Below, piece after piece: positions 1 to 6,269 of a stretch of 36,939 nt of DNA. The position numbers and the translations under genes are program-made. Source of the stretch: Thermoleophilia bacterium (GTDB taxonomy: Bacteria > Actinomycetota > Thermoleophilia > BMS3ABIN01); contig JAGVMV010000009.1 in assembly GCA_020053595.1 (NCBI GenBank), positions 1 through 36,939 of the forward strand. The letters are read 5' to 3'. The first letter of the stretch is position 1. The number at the start of each line of letters is the position of its first letter. The notes below the pieces were generated by a model. That model did not search any database, was not told the DNA's origin, and saw only the letters and a list, made by a program, of their open reading frames with translations.

Positions 1-149
1 GCCAGCACCTCGGCCGCCCGCTGCAGATCCAGCCGCCGCGGGCTCCCGGGCGCAAAAATGACTCCAAGCGCCCAGGCACCCAGCTCCAGGGCCAGGGCCG
101 CGTCTTCCGTCCTGGTCAGGCCACAGATCTTTACGCGCACGGACAACAT
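1..149 (-). CDS. trpF: Phosphoribosylanthranilate isomerase, N-terminal part (cut by window edge)
   Basis: Only the first 49 codons are present; the gene runs off the left edge. The reading from the ATG at 149 begins [17 protein letters not shown]. The KICGLT motif is the hallmark first beta-strand of TrpF and carries its catalytic cysteine. It is followed by a helix and a [10 protein letters not shown] strand-loop, as in this (beta/alpha)8 barrel. TrpF isomerises phosphoribosylanthranilate to CdRP in tryptophan synthesis in the cytoplasm. The Shine-Dalgarno sequence is weak (GGGA about 11 nt upstream). The neighbouring trp genes would lie outside the window to the left, so no operon can be shown. 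Confidence 0.85.
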   Translation of the reverse strand, partial: MLSVRVKICGLTRTEDAALALELGAWALGVIFAPGSPRRLDLQRAAEVL

Positions 150-176
150 TTCAATAAATCCCGACTTTCATTCATT

Positions 177-191
177 CCTGGCGACGCCAGG
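177..191. other. Short perfect hairpin between corA and trpF
   Basis: CCTGGCG and CGCCAGG form a 7-bp perfect inverted repeat around one central base. It lies about 30 bases past the corA stop. Neither strand has a T-tract next to it, so it is at best a weak terminator or an mRNA-end-stabilising hairpin. Confidence 0.35.
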
Positions 192-222
192 GCCGCCTGT
201 TCCAGTGAATGATTCAAAGTTG

Positions 223-1242
223 CTACTTATATTTCCGCGTCTGGAAAATGATGATCATCACCATTGAAACTACCGCCATGAACAGCAGGCTACCCCACAT
301 CCATATCCGGCTACCCACCGGCAGTTCAGCGAAGTTCATCCCCCAGAACCCGGTAATAAAAGTGAGTGGCATGAAAATAGTGGCCACCAGCGTCAACCGC
401 TTCATGATCTCGTTGAGCCGGTTGGACACCGCCGAGAGGTGAACGTCCAGGGCGCCGGTCAGAATGTCGCGATAAGAATCGAGCATGTCCGATAACCGGA
501 TCAGGTGATCATAGACATCGCGCAGGTATGGCAGCGTGCCGCTGGTCACCAGGGGGAAGTCCCGCGAGGTCATCTCGTTGATCGCTTCCCGCAGCGGACC
601 GGCCTTTTTGCGGAAATGGATCAGCTCGCGTTTGAAATCGAAGATGCGGTGCACCGTCGCCTCGTCAGCTTTGGGATCGACCACGGCATCCTCGAGGGAA
701 TCGAGCTCGTCCTCAATCCCGTCTATGGTATCGATATAACCGTCGACCACCGTATCGAGCAGGAAGTAGGCCAGCATGTCGGAGCCACTACCCATGATAC
801 GCGGCCTGCGGTCGGCGTCTCGCCAGACCTGGCTGATCTCGGGCGGGTCGCCGCGGTGGATGGACACCAGGTAACCCTCTCCGACGAAAAGGTCAATCTC
901 GTTCCATTCGAGCACCAGCCCGCCGTCGCCGGCAGCCGGGGAAACCGAGTGCATCACCAGGAAGAAATGATCGTCGTACGGCTCCACCTTCGCCCGCTGA
1001 CCGTCCGGCTTGGATGCATCCTCCAGCGCCAGCTCATGAAAATTGAAGGGAGGCTTTCCCAGCAGTTCTCTCTGCTCCGCGGTCAGGGGGCCGGCGATGT
1101 CGAGCCATACCAGCCCCTGCCCCTTGCCCACCAGGGCAACGGCCTCTTCCAGGGAGACGGTTTGGACGCCCGCTTCCTTTGATTGGCATACCTTGGCCTG
1201 CAAAACATCACCGCCCGTTGGCGAGGGATTGACGGGATACAA
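223..1242 (-). CDS. corA: CorA-family divalent metal (Mg2+/Co2+) channel
   Basis: This 339-residue protein has the CorA layout: a soluble, acidic alpha/beta and coiled N-terminal domain (residues 1-280) and two C-terminal membrane helices (about 281-299 and 313-333). The defining GMN signature sits at residues 301-304 (FWGMNF), directly after the first helix, and the protein ends in a basic tail. CorA proteins form homopentameric inner-membrane channels that take up Mg2+ under membrane potential. The start is uncertain. The TTG at 1242 gives an N-terminus a dozen residues longer than typical; a TTG at 1203 is an in-frame alternative. It is followed by trpF on the same strand with a 73-base gap. 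CorA versus a ZntB-type exporter cannot be decided by motif alone. Confidence 0.9.
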   Translation of the reverse strand: MYPVNPSPTGGDVLQAKVCQSKEAGVQTVSLEEAVALVGKGQGLVWLDIAGPLTAEQRELLGKPPFNFHELALEDASKPDGQRAKVEPYDDHFFLVMHSVSPAAGDGGLVLEWNEIDLFVGEGYLVSIHRGDPPEISQVWRDADRRPRIMGSGSDMLAYFLLDTVVDGYIDTIDGIEDELDSLEDAVVDPKADEATVHRIFDFKRELIHFRKKAGPLREAINEMTSRDFPLVTSGTLPYLRDVYDHLIRLSDMLDSYRDILTGALDVHLSAVSNRLNEIMKRLTLVATIFMPLTFITGFWGMNFAELPVGSRIWMWGSLLFMAVVSMVMIIIFQTRKYK

Positions 1243-1323
1243 ACAAGCCCGACTGTCGCCGGGCCTAACTGGTCATACTCTGTTGTGCGCCTCCATGACT
1301 ACCGGCATCTCGGGCCAGAGGCC

Positions 1324-2670
1324 CTACTCGTGAATGTGTATCGATGTTCCGATCGGGGTCCAGTCATAAACACGCCTGGCCGTCTCCACCGGCAGGCCGA
1401 CGCAGCCGTGGCTGGAACGGCGCCCGAAAGAAGTCGCCCAGTAATTGCCGTGCATCGTATAGTCACCCTTGAAAACCATGACCCAGGGGACCTTGGGGGC
1501 GAAATATCCTGGGCCCCTCATATCGATCGTGGGCATCTTGGCATAAATCGTGTAGTCACCTATTGGAGTGTCGGTGCCAGAGGAGCCGGTCGAGCAAAAA
1601 AAGCTGTCCACCGCTACACCGTTCTCAAACAGGGTCACAGTCTGCTCGGTTACATTGACATCGATGGACTTTGCCGGCGCCGTGGTGAAAGTGCTGGAGG
1701 AGTCGGCCTCGACAAAACCGCCGCCGATACCGCGCAGCGCCGCCGGCCCGGCCTTGAGCCTTATAGTTACATCCTGCAGGTGATCCCAGGCGGCAGTCGG
1801 TACGAACTCGAGCTTGTTGGGTTCCGGCCACTTGAAAGTGCCTTCCACCTTCGGCTCCACCGTCACCAGCGTCTTCGCCAGGTCGGGATTGGAAACCGGC
1901 TCGCTGAAGATTATCGTCGGATGAGCCTCGATGCTGGCGCTGAGGGTTCCGTCGGCAGGGTCGAAGGTCGCCGTCAACGCCGCCGCGGTGGCCGCCTTGG
2001 CGATCACCGGAGTCTTCAGCTCACGCCCGTTGTTCGAGGTAGCGCTGGTAATCTTGAGCGTATACTCCTTGCCCTGCTCGAACTTGGCGAGGGTGATGCG
2101 GGCGACACGGCCGTCCTCGTCCAGCCTGGAAGTGCTCTGGATTCCCTCGAGCTGGTATTCGAAATTGCTGACAGGGATATTCCACTCCACCCTGAGATCC
2201 TCGCCGTACTTGACCTTCAGGCCATCCTTGGGGACTATCGGCATGGGCGTGGTTACAGTGGTGAAAGTGTGGGTCTGCTCGGAGGCGAGGTCATTGATGC
2301 CGGAAAGGCCGAACTCCTTGACGGTACCAGTCACGGTGACCGTGTATTCAGCGTCGGAAACCAGTGGATTGGAGCCGTCGTCCCGAACAAACCGGCCATC
2401 CTGAATATGGCCGCTGAGCAGGCGTTCGTTTTCACGCGTACCGTCGGGAGCCACCCTTGCCTCCTTGACGGCCACCGTGGACAGGCTGGCGCCCCAGCGG
2501 CTCGTGTTGATCTCCAGCCATTCCCCGTCCGGCCTGATCTCGGAAGCACCGTCACCTGGGCTTACGGAAATACGCGGCGGCATAACCACCACGAGCAACA
2601 TCGTCGCCACAACCGCCAGCGCTACTGCCGCGCCAACAATAATGACCGCGAGTTTTATGCGTGACGCCAA
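1324..2670 (-). CDS. Membrane-anchored L,D-transpeptidase (YkuD domain) with Ig-like repeats
   Basis: The 448-residue protein starts with a signal-anchor helix (about residues 6-30) followed by two bacterial Ig-like (Big_5-type) domains filling about 35-320. The C-terminal YkuD catalytic domain (about 330-448) carries a histidine at 407 (MHGN) and the SHGCVGL signature with the nucleophilic Cys423. Such enzymes form 3-3 peptidoglycan cross-links or attach proteins to peptidoglycan outside the membrane. The Ig-plus-YkuD arrangement matches the actinobacterial Ldt type. The start is a TTG with no strong ribosome-binding site. The frame stays open upstream to a TAA near 2748, but no better start codon was found there. 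It is probably monocistronic, with a 325-base intergenic region upstream. Confidence 0.88.
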   Translation of the reverse strand: MASRIKLAVIIVGAAVALAVVATMLLVVVMPPRISVSPGDGASEIRPDGEWLEINTSRWGASLSTVAVKEARVAPDGTRENERLLSGHIQDGRFVRDDGSNPLVSDAEYTVTVTGTVKEFGLSGINDLASEQTHTFTTVTTPMPIVPKDGLKVKYGEDLRVEWNIPVSNFEYQLEGIQSTSRLDEDGRVARITLAKFEQGKEYTLKITSATSNNGRELKTPVIAKAATAAALTATFDPADGTLSASIEAHPTIIFSEPVSNPDLAKTLVTVEPKVEGTFKWPEPNKLEFVPTAAWDHLQDVTIRLKAGPAALRGIGGGFVEADSSSTFTTAPAKSIDVNVTEQTVTLFENGVAVDSFFCSTGSSGTDTPIGDYTIYAKMPTIDMRGPGYFAPKVPWVMVFKGDYTMHGNYWATSFGRRSSHGCVGLPVETARRVYDWTPIGTSIHIHE

Positions 2671-2995
2671 CTGCTTGATCCGCGGCGCCGTTAATTCCTT
2701 GGCTGCTTCCCTGCCCAGCTTGACCGTCCTGTAGTCTTCCCGAGTTTATAGTTCTGACATATACATACGATACCCGGGGGGAGTCCGCATAAAACCGCGC
2801 CGCCGGGGTACGTATCCCTTCACCGGGCGCGGCGGCGATGAGAGAACCGCCAGACCCGTTCAGAATAGATGAATTATAACAAACAGTATAAGCCTGTTAC
2901 CAGATAAAATTTCAATACCGGCGTTTATCTGCTATTTTGCTATAGCGACATTCCGGCGTTGTCCCAGGGTTGCCGGTCCCGCAAAAACCATCCTT
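2671..2995. other. 325-base divergent intergenic region
   Basis: This gap separates the L,D-transpeptidase gene (minus) from the PP-loop gene (plus), so it should hold both promoters. A TATAAT box is seen on the minus strand at 2874-2879 without a convincing -35. A GC-rich stem (CCGCGCC with GGCGCGG, about 2797-2834) with a GGG/CCC pair nested in its loop sits in the transpeptidase leader. No coding region was recognised. The promoter assignment is weak. Confidence 0.35.
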
Positions 2996-4018
2996 ATGAC
3001 AAAAAAACGCAAAGCAATAGCGCTGCTCTCGGGCGGCCTCGACAGCCGCCTGGCGGTAAAAATGATGCTGGAACAGGGCATCGAGATCGAGGCGCTCAAC
3101 TTCGTGACCGTTTTTTGCACCTGTACCGCCAGGAGCAGCTGTAAATCAGAGGCGAGGAAAGCTGCCGAGGAATACGGCATCCCGCTCAAGACGCTGAACG
3201 CCACCGAGGAAATCCTTGATGCCATACGCGACCCGAAGCATGGCTTCGGCCGCGGCCTCAATCCCTGTCTTGACTGCCGCATCAGCATGTTCCGCCGCGC
3301 CGGCAGGTACATGGAGGAAACCGGCGCCGACTTTCTGGTGACCGGCGAGGTCTGGGGCGAACGCCCCATGTCCCAGCGGCCCGACGCTCTCAGGACCATC
3401 GAAAAAGAGTCTGGCCTTGCCGGGCTGATCGTGCGCCCGCTCTCGGCCCACCTGTTCGAGCTCACCATCCCCGAACGCGAGGGCTGGATCGACCGGGAGA
3501 AGATGATGGCCATCGAGGGCCGGTCCCGCAAACCACAGATGCAGCTCGCGGCCGAGCTGGGTGTCAATGATTACCCCTGCCCCGCCGGCGGCTGCCTGCT
3601 TTGTGACCGGAATTTTGCCGCCCGGCTCAGGCACCTGCTGGCCGATGACCACCATCCTGCCATCGCCGAGATCCAGGCGCTCCGGCTGGGGCGGTTGATC
3701 TTTTCATCCGAAGGCAAGCGGATCATGATTCCGCGTAATGATGAGGAAACCAAACGCCTGGTGGCGCTGGCCCGGCCCGGCGACCTGCTGATGAGCGCCG
3801 ATGGCCACATGGGCCCAACCACGGTGATCAAGGGTACGGGTATCGGAGATACGACCCTGCGCGAAGCAGCGGCGCTCACCGCCCGCTACGGGCAGGGGCG
3901 CGAGGCGGAGCTTGTGACTGTTTCCTGGTGGCCGGTTCCCGCAAAAGGTGCACCTCAGACCCTCGAAGTCTCCCCCGCCGACGGCTGGCGCCTGGCCGAC
4001 TCCCTCATCCGGGAATAG
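2996..4018 (+). CDS. PP-loop ATPase, ThiI/MnmA-like sulfur-transfer protein (putative Fe-S type tRNA thiolase)
   Basis: This 340-residue protein opens with a PP-loop, SGGLDS at residues 12-17, which binds and splits ATP to adenylate a nucleotide base. Cysteine pairs follow: CTC at 41-43 and C49, CLDC at 91-94, and a CPAGGCLLC cluster at 195-203. This cysteine content is typical of PP-loop enzymes that bind an Fe-S cluster and sulfurate tRNA. The C-terminal 130 residues resemble the NFACT-R/DUF814-like tail seen in this uncharacterised family. The tRNA substrate is unknown; classical MnmA and ThiI have different domain layouts. ATG start with a poor ribosome-binding site. A selenoprotein candidate follows 112 bases downstream on the same strand, which may be functionally meaningful. 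Confidence 0.75.
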   Translation: MTKKRKAIALLSGGLDSRLAVKMMLEQGIEIEALNFVTVFCTCTARSSCKSEARKAAEEYGIPLKTLNATEEILDAIRDPKHGFGRGLNPCLDCRISMFRRAGRYMEETGADFLVTGEVWGERPMSQRPDALRTIEKESGLAGLIVRPLSAHLFELTIPEREGWIDREKMMAIEGRSRKPQMQLAAELGVNDYPCPAGGCLLCDRNFAARLRHLLADDHHPAIAEIQALRLGRLIFSSEGKRIMIPRNDEETKRLVALARPGDLLMSADGHMGPTTVIKGTGIGDTTLREAAALTARYGQGREAELVTVSWWPVPAKGAPQTLEVSPADGWRLADSLIRE

Positions 4019-4072
4019 CGCCAAGAATCCTTATTACCTCTGCTGCCATCTAAGGTAATAGCACTGGCGCTC
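4016..4072 (+). other. Two nested inverted repeats between the PP-loop gene and the selenoprotein gene
   Basis: The outer arms AGCGCCA and TGGCGCT (7 bp) enclose inner arms TATTACCT and AGGTAATA (8 bp) with a 12-base loop. The first arm overlaps the PP-loop stop codon. No T-tract follows directly, so this is not an ordinary terminator. It could be a processing or regulatory RNA structure, or a degenerate repeat element. Confidence 0.45.
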
Positions 4073-4130
4073 CGAAACAAGTATTGGTTTTTCTCGTGGC
4101 GGAGCGCAAATTACTCAGGAGGTCGGCAAG

Positions 4131-4478
4131 TTGTCATTCAGCGAATATATCGAAATACCCGTCTTCGGGTCTCGTTACCTGGATTCCTGCGCGGGCGGCT
4201 GAGGCCCGAGCTGGTCTCTGGAAGAGATCACCGTCACCATCAACCGGCAACTGAAAGAGGACTTTGGCGGCATTGCCCGCCTGCGCTATGTGGACTTCGA
4301 CTCAGAAGAGCTGGCGGAATACCCCGATGTTTACCATCGAGTCGTCGAGAGCCGCGACCTGGAACCAGGATCGATCAGAATGGATGGCAAGCTGGTTCCC
4401 ATGTGGGATGTGCCCTACTCGAAACTGATCCAGGAATTCGAAAGCCTGGGAGCGGCACAGGTGCGTAAAGCTTCATAG
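4131..4478 (+). CDS. Probable selenoprotein, thioredoxin-like fold, with in-frame TGA (Sec24)
   Basis: A strong ribosome-binding site (AGGAGGT, 7-base spacer) precedes a TTG at 4131. The frame then runs 23 codons to a TGA at 4200-4202 and on without interruption to a TAG at 4476-4478, giving 115 residues if TGA is selenocysteine. The residues around it read DSCAGG-U-GPSW, so Cys20 and Sec24 would form a CxxxU redox pair at the end of the first beta-strand. The rest looks like a small thioredoxin-like domain: strand VFG, helix LEEITVTINRQL, strand ARLRYVDF, helix, strand SIRMDGKLV, final helix. It vaguely recalls YuzD/ArsD-type redox proteins, but I do not recognise a named family. A SECIS-like hairpin follows the TGA and a terminator closes the gene. 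The alternative, a nonsense-disrupted gene, is less likely because no other lesion is seen. Confidence 0.72.
4203..4232 (+). promoter_or_regulatory. Candidate bacterial SECIS element
   Basis: Directly after the TGA, bases 4212-4218 (TGGTCTC) pair with 4224-4230 (GAGATCA), giving a 7-bp stem with one G-U pair. The 5-base loop is TGGAA. The loop begins 16 bases after the TGA and has G at its second position. Both properties agree with the known requirements of bacterial SECIS hairpins recognised by SelB. Folding was done by eye only. Confidence 0.6.
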
Positions 4479-4498
4479 ACCATTACAGCGGAAACATC

Positions 4499-4528
4499 GA
4501 AGGACGGCCGCTGGCCGTCCTTTTTTAT
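4499..4528 (+). terminator. Rho-independent terminator of the PP-loop/selenoprotein transcript
   Basis: AAGGACGGCC and GGCCGTCCTT form a 10-bp stem with a 3-base loop, followed by TTTTTTATT. It lies 21 bases past the TAG of the selenoprotein candidate. It therefore marks 4478 as the true gene end and argues against the TGA at 4200 being the natural end of the unit. Confidence 0.92.
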
Positions 4529-4561
4529 TGTCCAGGTGGACATCCTGATCAATCCCGTCGG

Positions 4562-5536
4562 CTACTTAGCCAGCACCCCGAGAAGCCGCCAGAGATCCAG
4601 ATCGAGCTGCTTCTTGTTGACGGCCACTTCCTCCAGCGGTGTAAAGGCAACGGCGCCGTCGACCCATCCGGCCAGCTGGCCGCTGCCGCCGCCGGCCAGC
4701 AGCTCCACCGCCGCCGCACCCAGCCTGCTCGCGAGAATCCGGTCAAATGTGGAAGGCGCCCCGCCCCTCTGAACATGCCCCAGTATGGTCACCCTTAACT
4801 CATAGCCGATCTCGTCCTCACGCGCCCTGAAATGCTCCAGGCAACGCTGCGCATTATTTTTGGCGCCATCGGTGACCACGGCCAGGGCGTAGCGCTTGCC
4901 CCGTGCATGCGCCGCCGCCAACTGCTGCTCCACCTCGGCGGGCTCGATGTCAAACTCAGGCGTGACGATCACGTCGGCGCCGCCGGCGAGGCCGGCCGCC
5001 AGGGCCAGGTATCCACAGGTCTTGCCCATCACCTCAATCAGGAAAGCGCGGTGGTGAGACTCCGCGGTCGTGCGGATCCGGTCGATGGATTCGATGATGA
5101 TGTCGAGCGCAGTGTCAACACCGATGGAGACATCGGAGCCATAAAGATCATTGTCCACCGTTGAAGCGACACCGATCACGGGAAAACCCAGCCTGGTCAG
5201 TTCCCAGGAGCCGGTCTGGGAACCGTTGCCGCCGATGACGATAAGGCCATCGATGCCCTCGCCGCGCATTTTCTCCACCGACTGCCGCCGGGCATCTATA
5301 CTATCGCGAAACTCACGGCTGCGCGCCGTGCCCAAGAAGGTGCCGCCCAGGTGTAGTATCTCCCCAACGTCGCGGTTGAGCAGCGGTAGAATATCGCCCG
5401 CGATCAGGCCTTCGTAGCCATTGCGGACGCCGCACATCTCCATCCCCATGTCGGTGCCCACGCGCACAATAGCCCTCACCGCCGCGTTCATCCCCGGCGC
5501 GTCGCCGCCGCTGGTCACCACCGCTATGCGTTTCAT
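4562..5536 (-). CDS. pfkA: 6-phosphofructokinase, ATP-type subfamily
   Basis: The 324-residue protein has the full PfkA fold, beginning MKRIAVVTSGGDAPGMNAA with the nucleotide-binding GGD loop. The catalytic loop reads STVDND (residues 125-130) with the proton-acceptor Asp128. The phosphate-donor loop reads GGNGS (102-106). Gly105 matches the residue that allows ATP rather than PPi binding in E. coli-type enzymes, whereas Asn104 replaces the usual aspartate. The subfamily with GGNGS and an A-S-T-x-D-N-D loop is, as far as I recall, seen in other bacteria, so this is probably not a defect. It phosphorylates fructose 6-phosphate in glycolysis. ATG start. It is followed by a terminator region shared with the converging selenoprotein gene. 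A second, PPi-type homologue lies at 9138-10184. Confidence 0.9.
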   Translation of the reverse strand: MKRIAVVTSGGDAPGMNAAVRAIVRVGTDMGMEMCGVRNGYEGLIAGDILPLLNRDVGEILHLGGTFLGTARSREFRDSIDARRQSVEKMRGEGIDGLIVIGGNGSQTGSWELTRLGFPVIGVASTVDNDLYGSDVSIGVDTALDIIIESIDRIRTTAESHHRAFLIEVMGKTCGYLALAAGLAGGADVIVTPEFDIEPAEVEQQLAAAHARGKRYALAVVTDGAKNNAQRCLEHFRAREDEIGYELRVTILGHVQRGGAPSTFDRILASRLGAAAVELLAGGGSGQLAGWVDGAVAFTPLEEVAVNKKQLDLDLWRLLGVLAK

Positions 5537-5595
5537 CCGACTCCCCTGATCATGCGCAGACCCCGCGCGATGAATGAAGACACTGAGCTCACTCC

Positions 5596-6234
5596 TTAAA
5601 ACCCGTACCCGGGCAGGAACAACTGGTAAATCGGCAGAATAATGCTATAGAGGACGTTACCGAAGTTAAGCATTATCAGGAGCAACGCCATGATAAAAAA
5701 CTGTCCATACTGGTCCAGTTTGATCCACTTGATATATGACCGGGGTGTGAGAAAGGCGCCAACGACGCGTGAACCATCGAGCGGCGGCACCGGTATCAGG
5801 TTAAAGACCATCAGGATGACATTCAGCTGAAAAATGCGGAAGATGGAAATCGGCAGTAACCCGTCGCCGAAGTCCGGGTAGAAAATGTTCAGGACGAGCG
5901 CCGAAACCCCTGCCAGCAGCAGGTTCGCCGACGGTCCGGCAATGCCCACCCAGGCCATGCCCCGCTGGTGGGACTTGAAGTTGCCGGGATTCACCGGCAC
6001 CGGCTTGGCCCAGCCGAACATCATGCGCCCGGAAGAAAAGATGAACGTCATCACCAATAGCAGTGTGCCGAAAGGGTCCAGATGACGCAACGGGTTGAGC
6101 GACAACCGTTTCTGGCTCGCCGCCGTCTTGTCCCCCAACCGGTAAGCCATGTAGCCGTGTGACACCTCGTGGAGGGTCATGGAAAAAAGCAGTACCGGCG
6201 CAGTCACCGCCAGCTGCAGTAACAGGTCATTCAC
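5596..6234 (-). CDS. Site-2-protease-family (M50) membrane zinc metalloprotease
   Basis: The 212-residue, strongly hydrophobic protein has the zinc-binding HEVSH motif (HExxH) at about residues 22-26 in its first membrane helix. The third-ligand motif, NLIPVPPLDG, lies at about 141-150. Several further helices follow, giving the compact S2P core without PDZ or CBS domains. Such proteins cut transmembrane substrates inside the bilayer, often for signalling, but the substrate cannot be told. The start is a GTG. It sits 35 bases downstream of the DHH-CBS-nucleotidyltransferase gene and 59 bases upstream of pfkA, so all three probably share a transcript. Confidence 0.88.
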   Translation of the reverse strand: MNDLLLQLAVTAPVLLFSMTLHEVSHGYMAYRLGDKTAASQKRLSLNPLRHLDPFGTLLLVMTFIFSSGRMMFGWAKPVPVNPGNFKSHQRGMAWVGIAGPSANLLLAGVSALVLNIFYPDFGDGLLPISIFRIFQLNVILMVFNLIPVPPLDGSRVVGAFLTPRSYIKWIKLDQYGQFFIMALLLIMLNFGNVLYSIILPIYQLFLPGYGF

Positions 6235-6269
6235 GAATTACCTCTGTCAGTCGCATCGGTTCGCCCCGG

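Noticed and set aside
1183-2664. 493-codon open frame on the plus strand
   Set aside because: It is antisense to the L,D-transpeptidase gene, whose frame shows clear domains. The antisense product is rich in R, G and H and has no recognisable domain, as expected of a high-GC shadow frame.
3146-3655. 169-codon open frame on the minus strand inside the PP-loop gene
   Set aside because: It is antisense to clear PP-loop and cysteine motifs and has no domain of its own.
4290-4478. Stand-alone 62-codon gene starting at 4290
   Set aside because: It has no ribosome-binding site and starts in the middle of a thioredoxin-like domain. The reading from 4131 through the TGA explains the sequence much better.
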